Origin: SOJA01 sp964598485
Lineage (GTDB): Archaea > Thermoproteota > Bathyarchaeia > Bathyarchaeales > Bathycorpusculaceae
Assembly (NCBI GenBank): GCA_964598485.1
Contig: CAZRCD010000002.1
Span: 124,001-188,000, forward strand
DNA: 64,000 bases
Reading direction: 5' to 3'
Positions 34,744 to 42,868 of this stretch are shown piece by piece. Each line of letters starts with the position of its first letter. The stretch's first letter is position 1. Both the position numbers and the translations under genes were made by a program. Below the pieces are notes generated by a model. That model did no database searches. It was not told where the DNA came from and saw nothing but the letters and a program-made list of their open reading frames with translations.

Positions 34744-36071
34744 GATTGCCACCTCAATTTGTTAGTTATGTAATGCCACGACAAAGCAACCCAGCTAAAC
34801 GTCAGCAGCGTCATCAACAGTAACCGAGTCCACCCGAGGGTGCCATCGGCAAAAGAAGTAGCCGCATTAAGCGTCCATGGGTATGGAAGCCAGAAGAAAG
34901 CTATTGCTGGCACGTGCACAATCACAAAGCTGAAAAGCAACATCCACAGCCGCTGAACAGTTCCTAAATCTTGAGGATTCTGTAGAAAGACGCTCAGAGC
35001 CAAAAACGCAAACAGGAAAATGATGTTCTGTTCAGAAACCCAAACACGCGTCGTAAACAATGTAAGCAACAGAAGCAGGGACCATTGGACAGTCGATGCA
35101 AAATCAGCATTTCGCATGCGCACGCGAAAAAGCAGCACATAAACGGCAATGCAGGCTGGAATCCAAACGTACACGAAAACCCAGGGTAACTGAAGCAGCC
35201 CGCCTGATAACTTATTCAAAAGGGTAAAAGCATTAAACGGACTAGCTGCTCCGTAAGGAAATCCCATCTGGCTGTAATCCGAAGGATTTGACGTATTAAC
35301 ATGATAAACCAGCGCGTTGTACAAGTTAGAAACCGGCCAATCGAACACAACCATTGGGACAATCGTGAAAAGTCCCGTAAAAGCGACTGTAAACAGAAAA
35401 AACTGAAAGGCGACCTTTAAGCTTCGAGTGGACTTGTAGAGAAGCACAGAATACACGGGAGCCAGCATGAGCGGAAACACTTTAAGAACAGAAGCGACTG
35501 ACAGATACAATGAGGAAAGCCTCCAATTACCCTGAAGAGCATAAGCAGAAAGCAAAGCGAAGAAAAGCGCAATGACATCAAACATACCCCAAACAGTGCC
35601 CACTGAAATTATGAAAGGGCAAAACAAAAAAAGAAGAAAAGCTTTTGAGGCGACTTTTTCATCTATTTGCGCCTTCAAAATGTTATAAACTAGAACAGCA
35701 ACGGCCAGTTCCGCCAGTATAATGGGAATCTTTAACGCAAGAACATAAACGTACAGGTTATTCGGAGCGACGGCTGAAGAAAACGAATACGCTAGACCAC
35801 AGACAAGACCCCAAGGCGGCGGGTATCCTATGCCCGGAAAAGTCCCGTAAAAATGCGGATGCGGCGTTGCAGCGAATATGTTCTGAAGAACATACTGACC
35901 ATATGGTGTTATTCCTCTCGCCACAGCCGCCCCTACCGCCATGAAAACCCTCATGTCGAATGGGTGACCGAGAAAAGGCGCCAATAACAATCGGAGAAAC
36001 AGGCCTATCGCTAAGTAGCTGCGTTTCGGCAGGTTGCTTAGTAGAGGCTTTATTTGACTCATGTACATCAA
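34740..36071 (-). CDS. GT-C membrane mannosyltransferase-like protein (PIG-M/GT87-like)
   Basis: 443 residues with about ten membrane helices. Residues 1-35 run into the first lumen-side loop HPFDMRVFMAVGAAVARGITPY, an acid-containing loop expected of GT-C transferases using dolichyl-phosphate sugars; TVWGMFDVIALFFALLSAY and LKVFPLMLAPVYS follow, a pattern well known from PIG-M and DUF2029-type enzymes. It would use the dolichyl-P-sugar made by the DPM1-like enzyme encoded at the end of the same operon. First gene of that operon; start ATG 36071, with further ATGs at 36068 and 36062. Confidence 0.87.
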   Translation of the reverse strand: MMYMSQIKPLLSNLPKRSYLAIGLFLRLLLAPFLGHPFDMRVFMAVGAAVARGITPYGQYVLQNIFAATPHPHFYGTFPGIGYPPPWGLVCGLAYSFSSAVAPNNLYVYVLALKIPIILAELAVAVLVYNILKAQIDEKVASKAFLLFLFCPFIISVGTVWGMFDVIALFFALLSAYALQGNWRLSSLYLSVASVLKVFPLMLAPVYSVLLYKSTRSLKVAFQFFLFTVAFTGLFTIVPMVVFDWPVSNLYNALVYHVNTSNPSDYSQMGFPYGAASPFNAFTLLNKLSGGLLQLPWVFVYVWIPACIAVYVLLFRVRMRNADFASTVQWSLLLLLTLFTTRVWVSEQNIIFLFAFLALSVFLQNPQDLGTVQRLWMLLFSFVIVHVPAIAFFWLPYPWTLNAATSFADGTLGWTRLLLMTLLTFSWVALSWHYITNKLRWQS

Positions 36072-36204
36072 ACCGTGAGCATGGTTCGCTAATCAACCAT
36101 CTTAATGGAAGAAGTATTAAGTATTACGTATCGCTAGTCAATACACCTAATCCCAAGAATCACTCAACACCGAACATAACGCGGAGACAAACAGCCATTT
36201 CCGG

Positions 36205-38163
36205 TCAGCTAGAATTCACTTCGATAGTGACACTGAAGTCTGTTATTCCATTCACCTCTGAATCCACAGTCAAAATTAAGGCAACAGCCACAATCTGCCC
36301 AGGCTCAACCGTATCTCCTGTATTGTTCCACTCAACCGTCAAATAGTTCGAAGCGTCAACAGGATTCCAGTCATAGACATTCAAGGCAAGAACTGTCTCA
36401 CTTTCACCTTCGTTTCTAACATAAATCGTCACGTTCTTTGTCTCCCCAGGCAACAACATTCCCCAATCTATCGACTCTACAAGGTTCATACATCTGTCAT
36501 CCCAGTAAACATCAATACTTTTTCCGAAACCCACTGACTCTGCAACACTAACCTCGTCTAAATACCCATTGCCGTCGGAGTCTGCAAACTTAACTACAGC
36601 AACACGTCCAAACAAACTCCAACTTTTGTAGCTTGCCAACAACTTAGTCGCGGCAACAGTTCCTGATCCGCCAAGTCCAGCAACAATCACCACCCAAATA
36701 CCACGCTCAGCATCATAAAACAGCGTTACAACGCCATAATCGGCGCTTACCCTATCCAGAGCGTCACGCTCAATCGCATAGGAATTACCCGAAGACGCCA
36801 CAAAAATACAATCTTCTCCGTTCTCGTCCTTGTCAAAATAAACAGGCAACACCCTAGCGCCAGAGGCGTTCCTCAAATTGTTATAGTACCACGCAACCTG
36901 ATTAACACCAGGACCACCAACAACTAGCAAATTTGAAGAAACGTCCTTAAGCCCAACTTTTGCAGTTCCGAAATCGTACGTGGAAACGTAATCATCCATA
37001 GTTGCATCCAACATGCTGCCGTTCGCCTTCAAGCCGAACGTGCCCCCAACCATTATGGCGCCCATGACGTCCATGGTGTGCGCACCACCACAAGGACCAT
37101 GCCCAACACTGGAAGCAACGACAATCGAACAATTCAACAACCCACCAGAAGAAACAAACGGCTGCGAAAAGTCCCTGAAAGTGTAAACCTCAGAGCTGGG
37201 TGCACTTGAAACGGCGACCAAGACAATCTGCGAAACTACCGCCAAGAACAACAGAACGTAAGTTCTCGACAACCGTTGTCTCCGGGCAATCCTCCGCTTC
37301 ACAACTTTCCATTTCGAAAGCAGAGACATTGAAACCAGACCAAACACTACGAAACCCAAACTACTAGACCCATACGGGGGTCCAGAAACCTCTTCAACGA
37401 TAGAAAAAGCATCCAGCAACCCATCGCCATCGTTATCATAATACTTGACGACAACAGCACTACCACATAGGCCCCAAGTCTCAAACGAAGAAACAACCTT
37501 GCAAGAAGCCCAAGTACCAGACCCGCCTAACCCCGCCAAAATCAACACAAAACGACCACCATCCGGAACCATCAAAACCATACCGTAATCGGCGCTTACC
37601 CTATCCAGAGCGTCACGCTCAATCGCATAGGAATTACCCGAAGACGCCACAAAAATACAATCTTCTCCGTTCTCGTCCTTGTCAAAATAAACAGGCAACA
37701 CCCTAGCGCCAGAGGCGTTCCTCAAATTGTTATAGTACCACGCAACCTGATTAACACCAGGACCACCAACAACTAGCAAATTTGAAGAAACGTCCTTAAG
37801 CCCAACTTTTGCAGTTCCGAAATCGTACGTGGAAACGTAATCATCCATAGTTGCATCCAACATGCTGCCGTTCGCCTTCAAGCCGAACGTGCCCCCAACC
37901 ATTATGGCGCCCATGACGTCCATGGTGTGCGCACCACCACAAGGACCATGCCCAACACTGGAAGCAACGACAATCGAACAATTCAACAACCCACCAGAAG
38001 AAACAAACGGGCTTGGAAGATCCTCAAGTCCGACAGAAACTCCGTAAACGCTAGTGATCAGCCCGGAAAGCCAAAAAAACAGCATTGAAACCGTCAAGAG
38101 AACCAATAGGTACCGTATCCTCTTTCCTGAATGATTATTTGCAGGTGAACTAGGTATTCTCAT
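36205..38163 (-). CDS. S-layer-like surface protein built from two fused gene copies
   Basis: 652 residues on the minus strand. A signal peptide (YLLVLLTVSMLFFWLSGLI) starts the first copy: GGLLNCSIVVASSVGHG, LLVVGGPGVNQVAWYYNN (the VGGPxxN motif of archaeal S-layer proteins), then WYYDNDGDGLLD-like calcium motifs. Near residues 274-325 the copy ends with a membrane helix, basic residues, and directly a second signal-like helix starting the second copy. The C-terminal 110 residues (VYWDDRCMNLVESIDWG, NWNP-type segment) equal the small secreted domain at 30455. The copies share 425 identical bases. Probably a membrane-anchored cell-surface protein; anchoring of the fusion is unclear. Confidence 0.78.
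   Translation of the reverse strand: MRIPSSPANNHSGKRIRYLLVLLTVSMLFFWLSGLITSVYGVSVGLEDLPSPFVSSGGLLNCSIVVASSVGHGPCGGAHTMDVMGAIMVGGTFGLKANGSMLDATMDDYVSTYDFGTAKVGLKDVSSNLLVVGGPGVNQVAWYYNNLRNASGARVLPVYFDKDENGEDCIFVASSGNSYAIERDALDRVSADYGMVLMVPDGGRFVLILAGLGGSGTWASCKVVSSFETWGLCGSAVVVKYYDNDGDGLLDAFSIVEEVSGPPYGSSSLGFVVFGLVSMSLLSKWKVVKRRIARRQRLSRTYVLLFLAVVSQIVLVAVSSAPSSEVYTFRDFSQPFVSSGGLLNCSIVVASSVGHGPCGGAHTMDVMGAIMVGGTFGLKANGSMLDATMDDYVSTYDFGTAKVGLKDVSSNLLVVGGPGVNQVAWYYNNLRNASGARVLPVYFDKDENGEDCIFVASSGNSYAIERDALDRVSADYGVVTLFYDAERGIWVVIVAGLGGSGTVAATKLLASYKSWSLFGRVAVVKFADSDGNGYLDEVSVAESVGFGKSIDVYWDDRCMNLVESIDWGMLLPGETKNVTIYVRNEGESETVLALNVYDWNPVDASNYLTVEWNNTGDTVEPGQIVAVALILTVDSEVNGITDFSVTIEVNSS
36737..37161 (-). 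repeat. 425-bp perfect direct repeat, second-copy half
   Basis: Identical base for base, as far as the sequence can be read, to 37586-38010. Both lie in the same reading frame of the S-layer-like gene (offset 849 bases, 283 codons) and encode residues 335-476. Sequence outside the repeat diverges sharply. Perfect identity implies very recent duplication or gene conversion. Confidence 0.9.
37586..38010 (-). repeat. 425-bp perfect direct repeat, first-copy half
   Basis: Partner of 36737-37161, encoding residues 52-193 of the same protein, from FVSSGGLLNCSIVV to RVSADYG. The flanks differ on both sides, so the identity is bounded and not an extended assembly-like copy of the full gene. Confidence 0.9.
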
Positions 38164-38213
38164 GTGTTGATCCTCGAAGTTCGGGCGTGTTCAAGACGAA
38201 GGTATCATGTATC

Positions 38214-38253
38214 TTAATAAACATTATTGTCTAGTTAAACTACACAAATACAC
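38214..38253 (-). promoter_or_regulatory. Conserved 40-bp promoter module, copy B
   Basis: Minus-strand order GTGTATTTGTGT, spacer, TTTATTAA, with TATTAA end about 50 bases before the ATG of the S-layer-like gene at 38163. Equal in length and both ends to the modules at 30953 and 52762; differs only in the spacer. Confidence 0.6.
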
Positions 38254-38590
38254 ATCCAACAACATAACACATCACATACTCCATGCTGCAAATCATAGGA
38301 ACGCATTAGCTTCTGTTCAACTACTTCAACAAAGTTTTTCGCCTAACATACAACAGGCACACCCAGTCGCTACGCGTATTTCAACCAATTCTCTAAACGT
38401 AGTTTCTGTCGAGTGCGGAAGTTACTCCAACCTTCTAACGTAGACATCGGAGGTGACCCTCGACACCTTGCCATATTGTCATATCACCCTTTAATCAAGC
38501 GTCATCAAAAGGCAGGCGAACTTCTCCTAAAGTCATACATTAGAAAGCATTTTTAAATCGTTTAGAACTGATGGTTCTGAACCCAAAAAG
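38254..38590. other. Intergenic 337 bp, nothing recognised
   Basis: No gene, RNA or repeat supported here beyond the promoter module next to it. Confidence 0.4.
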
Positions 38591-38699
38591 TGGTGGGCCC
38601 GAAGGGATTTGAACCCTTGACCACTCCCCGAATGTGCGGTGTAACTCACACTCTGCAGGTTATGAGCCTGTCGCTCCAACCAGGCTGAGCTACGGGCCC
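38591..38699 (-). tRNA. tRNA with CAU anticodon (Met elongator or Ile2) with an intron of about 32 nt
   Basis: Minus strand. Acceptor GGGCCCG pairs with CGGGCCC and the CCA end is encoded (38591-38593). D-arm GCTC...GAGC, T-arm AAGGG-TTCAAAT-CCCTT. The anticodon loop is CTCATAA, so the anticodon is CAU (bases 38662-38664). The mature tRNA adds up to 77 bases, leaving 32 bases of intron inserted in the 3' side of the anticodon stem (after CCTG), not at the usual 37/38 position. The stem lacks the three G-C pairs of an initiator. Met elongator and Ile2 cannot be told apart without modification data. Confidence 0.85.
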
Positions 38700-38822
38700 G
38701 TTCTGTGGCTGTTCATTTATTATGCTTATTTCAAATCAATTTAAACGTTTTCTGCATTTTAAGCTATTCATAAAAGATTTTAAAAGCAATTCCCTCTAAG
38801 ATTAGTGTTCGAGGGGACTGTT

Positions 38823-39101
38823 GTGGAGTTGAAGGTCTTCACTTTGCCTACTTGTTCGGTTTGTTCTATGGCTAAGATGATTGCTTTTGAGGTTGCACAA
38901 AAATATGGTGTTGCTTGTAGGGTTGTTGATTTGGCGACGAAGGAAGGACTAAGTGAAGGCTCAGCTTATCATGTAATGAGTGCTCCGAGTATCGCTATAG
39001 ACGATGATGTCTTTGTTAGAGGGCATCTTATCTCAAAGGAACGGCTTGAGGGAGAAGTTAAGAAAAGACTGGAGAAATGGAGGACGCGGGCTTCAGAATA
39101 G
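38823..39101 (+). CDS. Thioredoxin-fold protein with CxxC active site
   Basis: 92 residues from a GTG at 38823, preferred because GAGGGG lies six to seven bases upstream; a GTG at 38805 would add six residues. Sequence has the redox motif CSVC early (KVFTLPTCSVC), then PSIAIDDDVFVRG, the cis-Pro region of the thioredoxin/glutaredoxin fold. It stands between the tRNA and the convergent moeA gene. Probably a small disulfide or metal-thiol redox protein. Confidence 0.85.
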   Translation: MELKVFTLPTCSVCSMAKMIAFEVAQKYGVACRVVDLATKEGLSEGSAYHVMSAPSIAIDDDVFVRGHLISKERLEGEVKKRLEKWRTRASE

Positions 39102-39113
39102 AAACCGAGCACG

Positions 39114-40331
39114 CTAATCGAACAAGAACACCGTTACTTCTTGATTCTTTTCAACAATGTCGATGTTAATTGGTATAACAATGTAACCGTCCGCTTCTGT
39201 CATGCTCGTTATTGCTCCCGACTGCTTAAAAACAGGATAAGCTAGATTCCGCTTTATTTTCACTGTAAGGAACTGTTTTCTGCCCGTGGAGGATACAACC
39301 CTTTTTGCCAGTCGTGCTTTCATGGTTTTCTCTATTTTCGGTGGTAACCTTGCCATTTGACGAATAGCTGGAACGAGTAACAAATATGCGTTGATTAAGC
39401 AAGATGTTGGGTATCCAGGCATTCCAAAGACAGGTTTGCCAGACACTAAAGCAAAGAGAGTTGGTTTACCCGGCTTTACCTGAATGCCGTGAAAGACAAC
39501 GGTTCCGAATTCTTGAATTACACTCATTAAGAGGTCACGTTCACCGACAGAACTTCCGCCTGAGAAGACAATCATATCGTGTTTAAGCAAGTTTTTTGTG
39601 GCGTTTCCAAGTTCATCAGTTGTGTCTGGAACAGCTTTGCACTTTATTGGAACGGCTCCATTCTTGTTTATAATGGAGGATAGCGTGTATGAGTTTACAT
39701 CATAAATCTGTCCTTCTTTAAGGGAAGATCCAACTTCTTTAATCTCCGTTCCTGTTGGGACTACTGCGATCCTTGGTTTCTCGTACACTTCCACTTTTTT
39801 CCTTCCCAGCGCGGCTAATGCACCAATCCTAGCGGGAAAAAACTGTTCTTCAGTTTTAATAACAACTTTTCCCTCTTCAATGTCTTCTCCTTTCGGCGAG
39901 ATGTTTGCTGTCGGATATACTGGTTTCAAAATATTAACGTCATTGCCATTTCTCTCAGTGAATTCAACCATGACAACAGCGTCCGTACCTTCAGGAATGG
40001 GACTGCCAGTTGCAACTTGAACACATTCTCCTTTGCCTAACACTCTATTTGAAGATGCTCCAGCATGCAGAATTTCTGTGAGTTTCAATGTTTTTGGTTT
40101 AAACGAGGAAGCTCCGAAAGTTTCCTTTGCTTTGACTGCGTATCCATCCATTGCAGCCCTATCAAAAGGTGGCACAGACATGTTTGCCACGATTTCTTTT
40201 GCGAGAACTCTATCGAGAGCATTTTCGATGGAAATAGACTCTGTTCGATCAATCGGTTTTATAGATTTGCGAATTCGTTCCAAGGCTTCTTCGTAAGATA
40301 TGAGTTCTTTGAACGGAGTCATCTTAGTCAT
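39114..40331 (-). CDS. moeA: Molybdopterin molybdotransferase MoeA
   Basis: Inserts molybdate or tungstate into molybdopterin after adenylation by MoaB/MogA; cytoplasmic. 405 residues with the MoeA order: NVDALDRVLA-type N-terminal domain, FDRAAMDGYA, VQVATGSPIPEGTDAVV, GGSSVGERDL and PGKPTLFALVSGKPVFGMPGYPTS (split across two motifs). C-terminal domain IV ends near TVFLFD. Last gene of the five-gene moa/moe operon; its ATG overlaps the stop of moaB by ATGA (40328-40331). Given the linked tungstate transporter, the metal is probably tungsten. Confidence 0.94.
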   Translation of the reverse strand: MTKMTPFKELISYEEALERIRKSIKPIDRTESISIENALDRVLAKEIVANMSVPPFDRAAMDGYAVKAKETFGASSFKPKTLKLTEILHAGASSNRVLGKGECVQVATGSPIPEGTDAVVMVEFTERNGNDVNILKPVYPTANISPKGEDIEEGKVVIKTEEQFFPARIGALAALGRKKVEVYEKPRIAVVPTGTEIKEVGSSLKEGQIYDVNSYTLSSIINKNGAVPIKCKAVPDTTDELGNATKNLLKHDMIVFSGGSSVGERDLLMSVIQEFGTVVFHGIQVKPGKPTLFALVSGKPVFGMPGYPTSCLINAYLLLVPAIRQMARLPPKIEKTMKARLAKRVVSSTGRKQFLTVKIKRNLAYPVFKQSGAITSMTEADGYIVIPINIDIVEKNQEVTVFLFD

Positions 40332-40828
40332 CGGTTAGCCTCCTTGATGATGTGTCCCAGTCCTGGCAATATGAGCTTGTTGAGGGCTAGTCCAACTGCG
40401 TTTTTGGATCCTGGAAGACAGAACACAAGTTTCCCATTAATCGTTCCTGCAGTTGCACGGCTAATCATGGCTGCTTCGCCGATTTCTCTGTAGCTTAAGC
40501 TTCTGAAAAGTTCTCCAAAGCCTTCAATTTTTTTATCCAGTAATTCCGATACAGCTTCAACTGTTAGGTCCCTTTTACTTATGCCAGTGCCACCGATTGT
40601 TACAATAACGTTAATTTCAGGATTTTGCAGTACTTCTTTTACAGTAGTTTGAATCAGAGACTTGTCGTTCCCTATTATTTTGTAAGCGAGAACTTGATGC
40701 CCCTTGTTGCTGATTAGTTCTTCTGCAATTCTGCCTGACTCATCAGTTTCTTCGTTTCGCGTATCGCTTACGGTTAGAACCGCAAAACCTGCTCTAACAT
40801 GGCGATGTAAATCATGCTCACTCATCAA
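40328..40828 (-). CDS. moaB: Molybdopterin adenylyltransferase MoaB/MogA
   Basis: Activates molybdopterin with ATP before metal insertion. 166 residues: FAVLTVSDTRNEETDESG, VIVTIGGTGISKRDLT (the GGTG motif with TGxxxRD) and CLPGSKNAVGLAL (PGxxxA) are all present. Start ATG 40828 overlaps the end of moaC by 11 bases; the stop overlaps the start of moeA. Standard length. Confidence 0.93.
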   Translation of the reverse strand: MMSEHDLHRHVRAGFAVLTVSDTRNEETDESGRIAEELISNKGHQVLAYKIIGNDKSLIQTTVKEVLQNPEINVIVTIGGTGISKRDLTVEAVSELLDKKIEGFGELFRSLSYREIGEAAMISRATAGTINGKLVFCLPGSKNAVGLALNKLILPGLGHIIKEANR

Positions 40829-41294
40829 GTAACTTCTTCACCTTTTTCACAACTCTTATTTCGCTTATCTTTGTGTGAGGATACTGCCCTTTTTCGTCTT
40901 TTTCCAAGGATTTCACCATGTCCCATATCGTCAGCAAGGCGGTGCTTACACCTACTAGCGCTTCCATTTCAACTCCTGTCTTGCATTCGCCTACGACGGT
41001 GCATTTTGCAGTGACATATTTTTCAGAAACGTCAAAGCTTATGTCTACCTTAAATAAGGGAATCAAGTGACACAAAGGAATGAGTTCTGGAGTCTTCTTA
41101 GCAGCGAGTATTCCAGCGATGTTTGCTGCTGAGAAAACATCTCCTTTTTCAATAGATCCGCGACGTATTTTTTCGATGGTTTTGGGTTGTAGCCAGATTT
41201 TGCCTTCTGCTTCTGCAATTCTCTTAACTACAGGTTTATCGGATACATCCACCATTTTCAAAGGTTGGCGTAAAGCTCTCTGTTTCCTTAGCAT
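40818..41294 (-). CDS. moaC: Cyclic pyranopterin monophosphate synthase MoaC
   Basis: Second step of molybdopterin synthesis (3',8-cyclo-GTP to cPMP). 158 residues: IPLCHLIPL, GVEMEALVGVSTALLTIWDM and KSLEKDEKG, matching the conserved segments of the MoaC active site. Overlaps moaB by 11 bases and is separated from moaE by 28 bases. ATG start. Confidence 0.94.
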   Translation of the reverse strand: MLRKQRALRQPLKMVDVSDKPVVKRIAEAEGKIWLQPKTIEKIRRGSIEKGDVFSAANIAGILAAKKTPELIPLCHLIPLFKVDISFDVSEKYVTAKCTVVGECKTGVEMEALVGVSTALLTIWDMVKSLEKDEKGQYPHTKISEIRVVKKVKKLLDE

Positions 41295-41322
41295 CTTTTC
41301 ACCTTCAATCCACCTGTTTTTC

Positions 41323-41703
41323 TCAAGTGCAAATTTCTTTTTCCCATGTTTTCGCCATCTTTTTCATTCCTTCCAAAATGTGCCTACATGCTTTGAAGGC
41401 TTCATCACGATGAGGAGCGCCTACAACAATTAGCAGAATGTTCTCCGATACTTTGAAAGAACCAATTCTTTGTACAATTGCTATTTGTTTCACCTTAAAT
41501 TTTTGAAAAGTTTCAGCGCGAATCTTTCCCATTTCACTGAGAGCCACCCCTTCAGGCACTGGAATTTTAAACCTTTCAACATTTTTACCGTCAGATTTTC
41601 CGCGAACAATTCCGATGAAAGAAACGATGGCTCCAATCTCTTCAGTCTTTATTTTTTGAACAATTTCATCTATGGAAAAGTCATCATATGTTATCTTCAA
41701 CAT
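41323..41703 (-). CDS. moaE: Molybdopterin synthase catalytic subunit MoaE
   Basis: Converts cPMP to molybdopterin together with thiocarboxylated MoaD. 126 residues: GAIVSFIGIVRGKSDG, FKVKQIAIVQRIG and PHRDEAFKACRHILEGMK, with the conserved lysine-rich KTWEKE at the C-terminus. No moaD is encoded in this block, so the small sulfur-carrier must lie elsewhere. Overlaps moaA by 7 bases. Confidence 0.93.
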   Translation of the reverse strand: MLKITYDDFSIDEIVQKIKTEEIGAIVSFIGIVRGKSDGKNVERFKIPVPEGVALSEMGKIRAETFQKFKVKQIAIVQRIGSFKVSENILLIVVGAPHRDEAFKACRHILEGMKKMAKTWEKEICT

Positions 41704-42704
41704 TGGTGTTCACCACTGCTTGGAGAGAGTTGCTCATACCTTCCATTTCCCCCTTTCCAGTACGGTTCCCTAAGCATGGCTGCTTTTCTAAAAGCTTCTT
41801 TCAGTTCGTTTGGATCTGCGTCTTGTCTGACAAGTGAAAGAATGTCCACAAGATTGTCGTTTCTGAGAAGACACGGCTTCAATTTTCCGTCTGAAGTAAC
41901 TCTTAAGCGAGTGCAGTTTTGACAGAATATGGAGTTATGCATGGGTTGAACAACCTCTACGCTTACTGGGTCACCATTTTTTTCTAGAATGTATCTTCTT
42001 CGTTTATGTAGGGGGTTCTCTTGAATGGAGACGGCTTTCTTTTTCAACCAGTTTTCTATCGAGACTGGATCGTAATGGAACTTTTTCCAGTGAACGTAAT
42101 TTTCTGGTTGAATTGGTTCAAATTCGATCAGCTGAAGTATAGCGCCAGCTTCTTGGGCGAAATCTATAGCTTTTGGAACCTCGTCAATGTTAATTCCTTT
42201 CAGCATCACCATGTTGATCTTGACTGGATGAAGATGGCTTTGCACGGCTGCTTTTATGCCGTTTTTTACCTGTTGAACATGATCCTTTTTTGTGATTTTC
42301 TTGAAGCGTTTAGCATTAAGTGAAGGTAGGCTTACGTTCACACGTTTAAGCCCTGCATTGAAAAGTGATCGGGCATACTTTTCTAACAGCACACCGTTGG
42401 TTGTTAAAGAAACCTCGTCAGCGTATTCAGCGATTTCTGAAACAATCTCTGGAAGATCATCTCTTAGAAGAGGTTCGCCGCCTGTTAGCTTCACCTTCTT
42501 CATGCCAAGTTCGCAAGCGATCTTTGCAATCTTCGCTATTTCTTGTTTAGTCATTTCGTTGTTTGAGGCAGCTTCGCCTTCTCTGTGGCAATAAAAGCAT
42601 TGGAGATTGCATTTTTGGGTTATAGAAATTCTTAGGCTGTTGAGTTTTCTGCCAAACCTGTCACGCAACGGCAAAGCTTCATGTTTTCTGTTTTCGATAG
42701 CCAT
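41697..42704 (-). CDS. moaA: GTP 3',8-cyclase MoaA
   Basis: Radical SAM enzyme for the first step of molybdopterin synthesis. 335 residues from ATG 42704 (a GGAG lies about ten bases upstream); an in-frame ATG at 42728 would run into the putative operator, so 42704 is preferred. Motifs: ISITQKCNLQCFYCH (CxxxCxxC), TGGEPLLR, and the C-terminal cluster CQNCTRLRVTSDGKLKPCL for the second FeS site. The protein ends GEHQC and lacks the Gly-Gly tail of many MoaA proteins. First gene of the operon. Confidence 0.92.
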   Translation of the reverse strand: MAIENRKHEALPLRDRFGRKLNSLRISITQKCNLQCFYCHREGEAASNNEMTKQEIAKIAKIACELGMKKVKLTGGEPLLRDDLPEIVSEIAEYADEVSLTTNGVLLEKYARSLFNAGLKRVNVSLPSLNAKRFKKITKKDHVQQVKNGIKAAVQSHLHPVKINMVMLKGINIDEVPKAIDFAQEAGAILQLIEFEPIQPENYVHWKKFHYDPVSIENWLKKKAVSIQENPLHKRRRYILEKNGDPVSVEVVQPMHNSIFCQNCTRLRVTSDGKLKPCLLRNDNLVDILSLVRQDADPNELKEAFRKAAMLREPYWKGGNGRYEQLSPSSGEHQC

Positions 42705-42720
42705 GCTATTCGCTCCGGTG

Positions 42721-42743
42721 TTATGCACAGATGTTCATATCGG
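42721..42743. promoter_or_regulatory. Candidate operator 1 (moaA side)
   Basis: 23 bases whose reverse complement (CCGATATGAACA then TCTGTGCATAA) matches the site at 42827-42849 in 19 of 23 positions. It lies 17-39 bases before the preferred moaA start on the minus strand. The pair of mirrored sites in a divergent promoter is what a shared repressor needs; the ModE-like protein at 45806 is the obvious candidate. Confidence 0.55.
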
Positions 42744-42805
42744 TGTTGCCTAATAGTTAAGCATTACGCTTCGATGGAAGTTTAATTGGGTTTTTTGTTT
42801 CCGCA

Positions 42806-42819
42806 AATTTTATAAGTTT
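42806..42819 (+). promoter_or_regulatory. TATA-box-like element of the tup operon
   Basis: AAATTTATAAGTTT, an AT-rich archaeal TATA-type element, lies about 50-60 bases before the tupA ATG at 42869 and just upstream of candidate operator 2. A start site about 25 bases downstream would fall within or next to the operator. Confidence 0.5.
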
Positions 42820-42826
42820 TGACAAA

Positions 42827-42849
42827 CCGATATGCACACATATGCATAA
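42827..42849. promoter_or_regulatory. Candidate operator 2 (tup side)
   Basis: CCGATATGCACACATA then TGCATAA, the mirror partner of the site at 42721-42743. It is itself partly symmetrical (TATGCA twice). It would overlap the tup transcription start region, so a bound regulator should block tupABC when tungstate or molybdate is plentiful. Confidence 0.55.
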
Positions 42850-42868
42850 TGCTTGAGGAGCTGATGAG

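Noticed and set aside
36205..38163. CRISPR-like repeats
   Set aside because: Repeats here are two long identical blocks in a coding frame, not short repeats with spacers; no Cas genes in the window.
38591..38699. Initiator tRNA-Met
   Set aside because: The anticodon stem lacks the three consecutive G-C pairs of initiators; elongator Met or Ile2 fits better.
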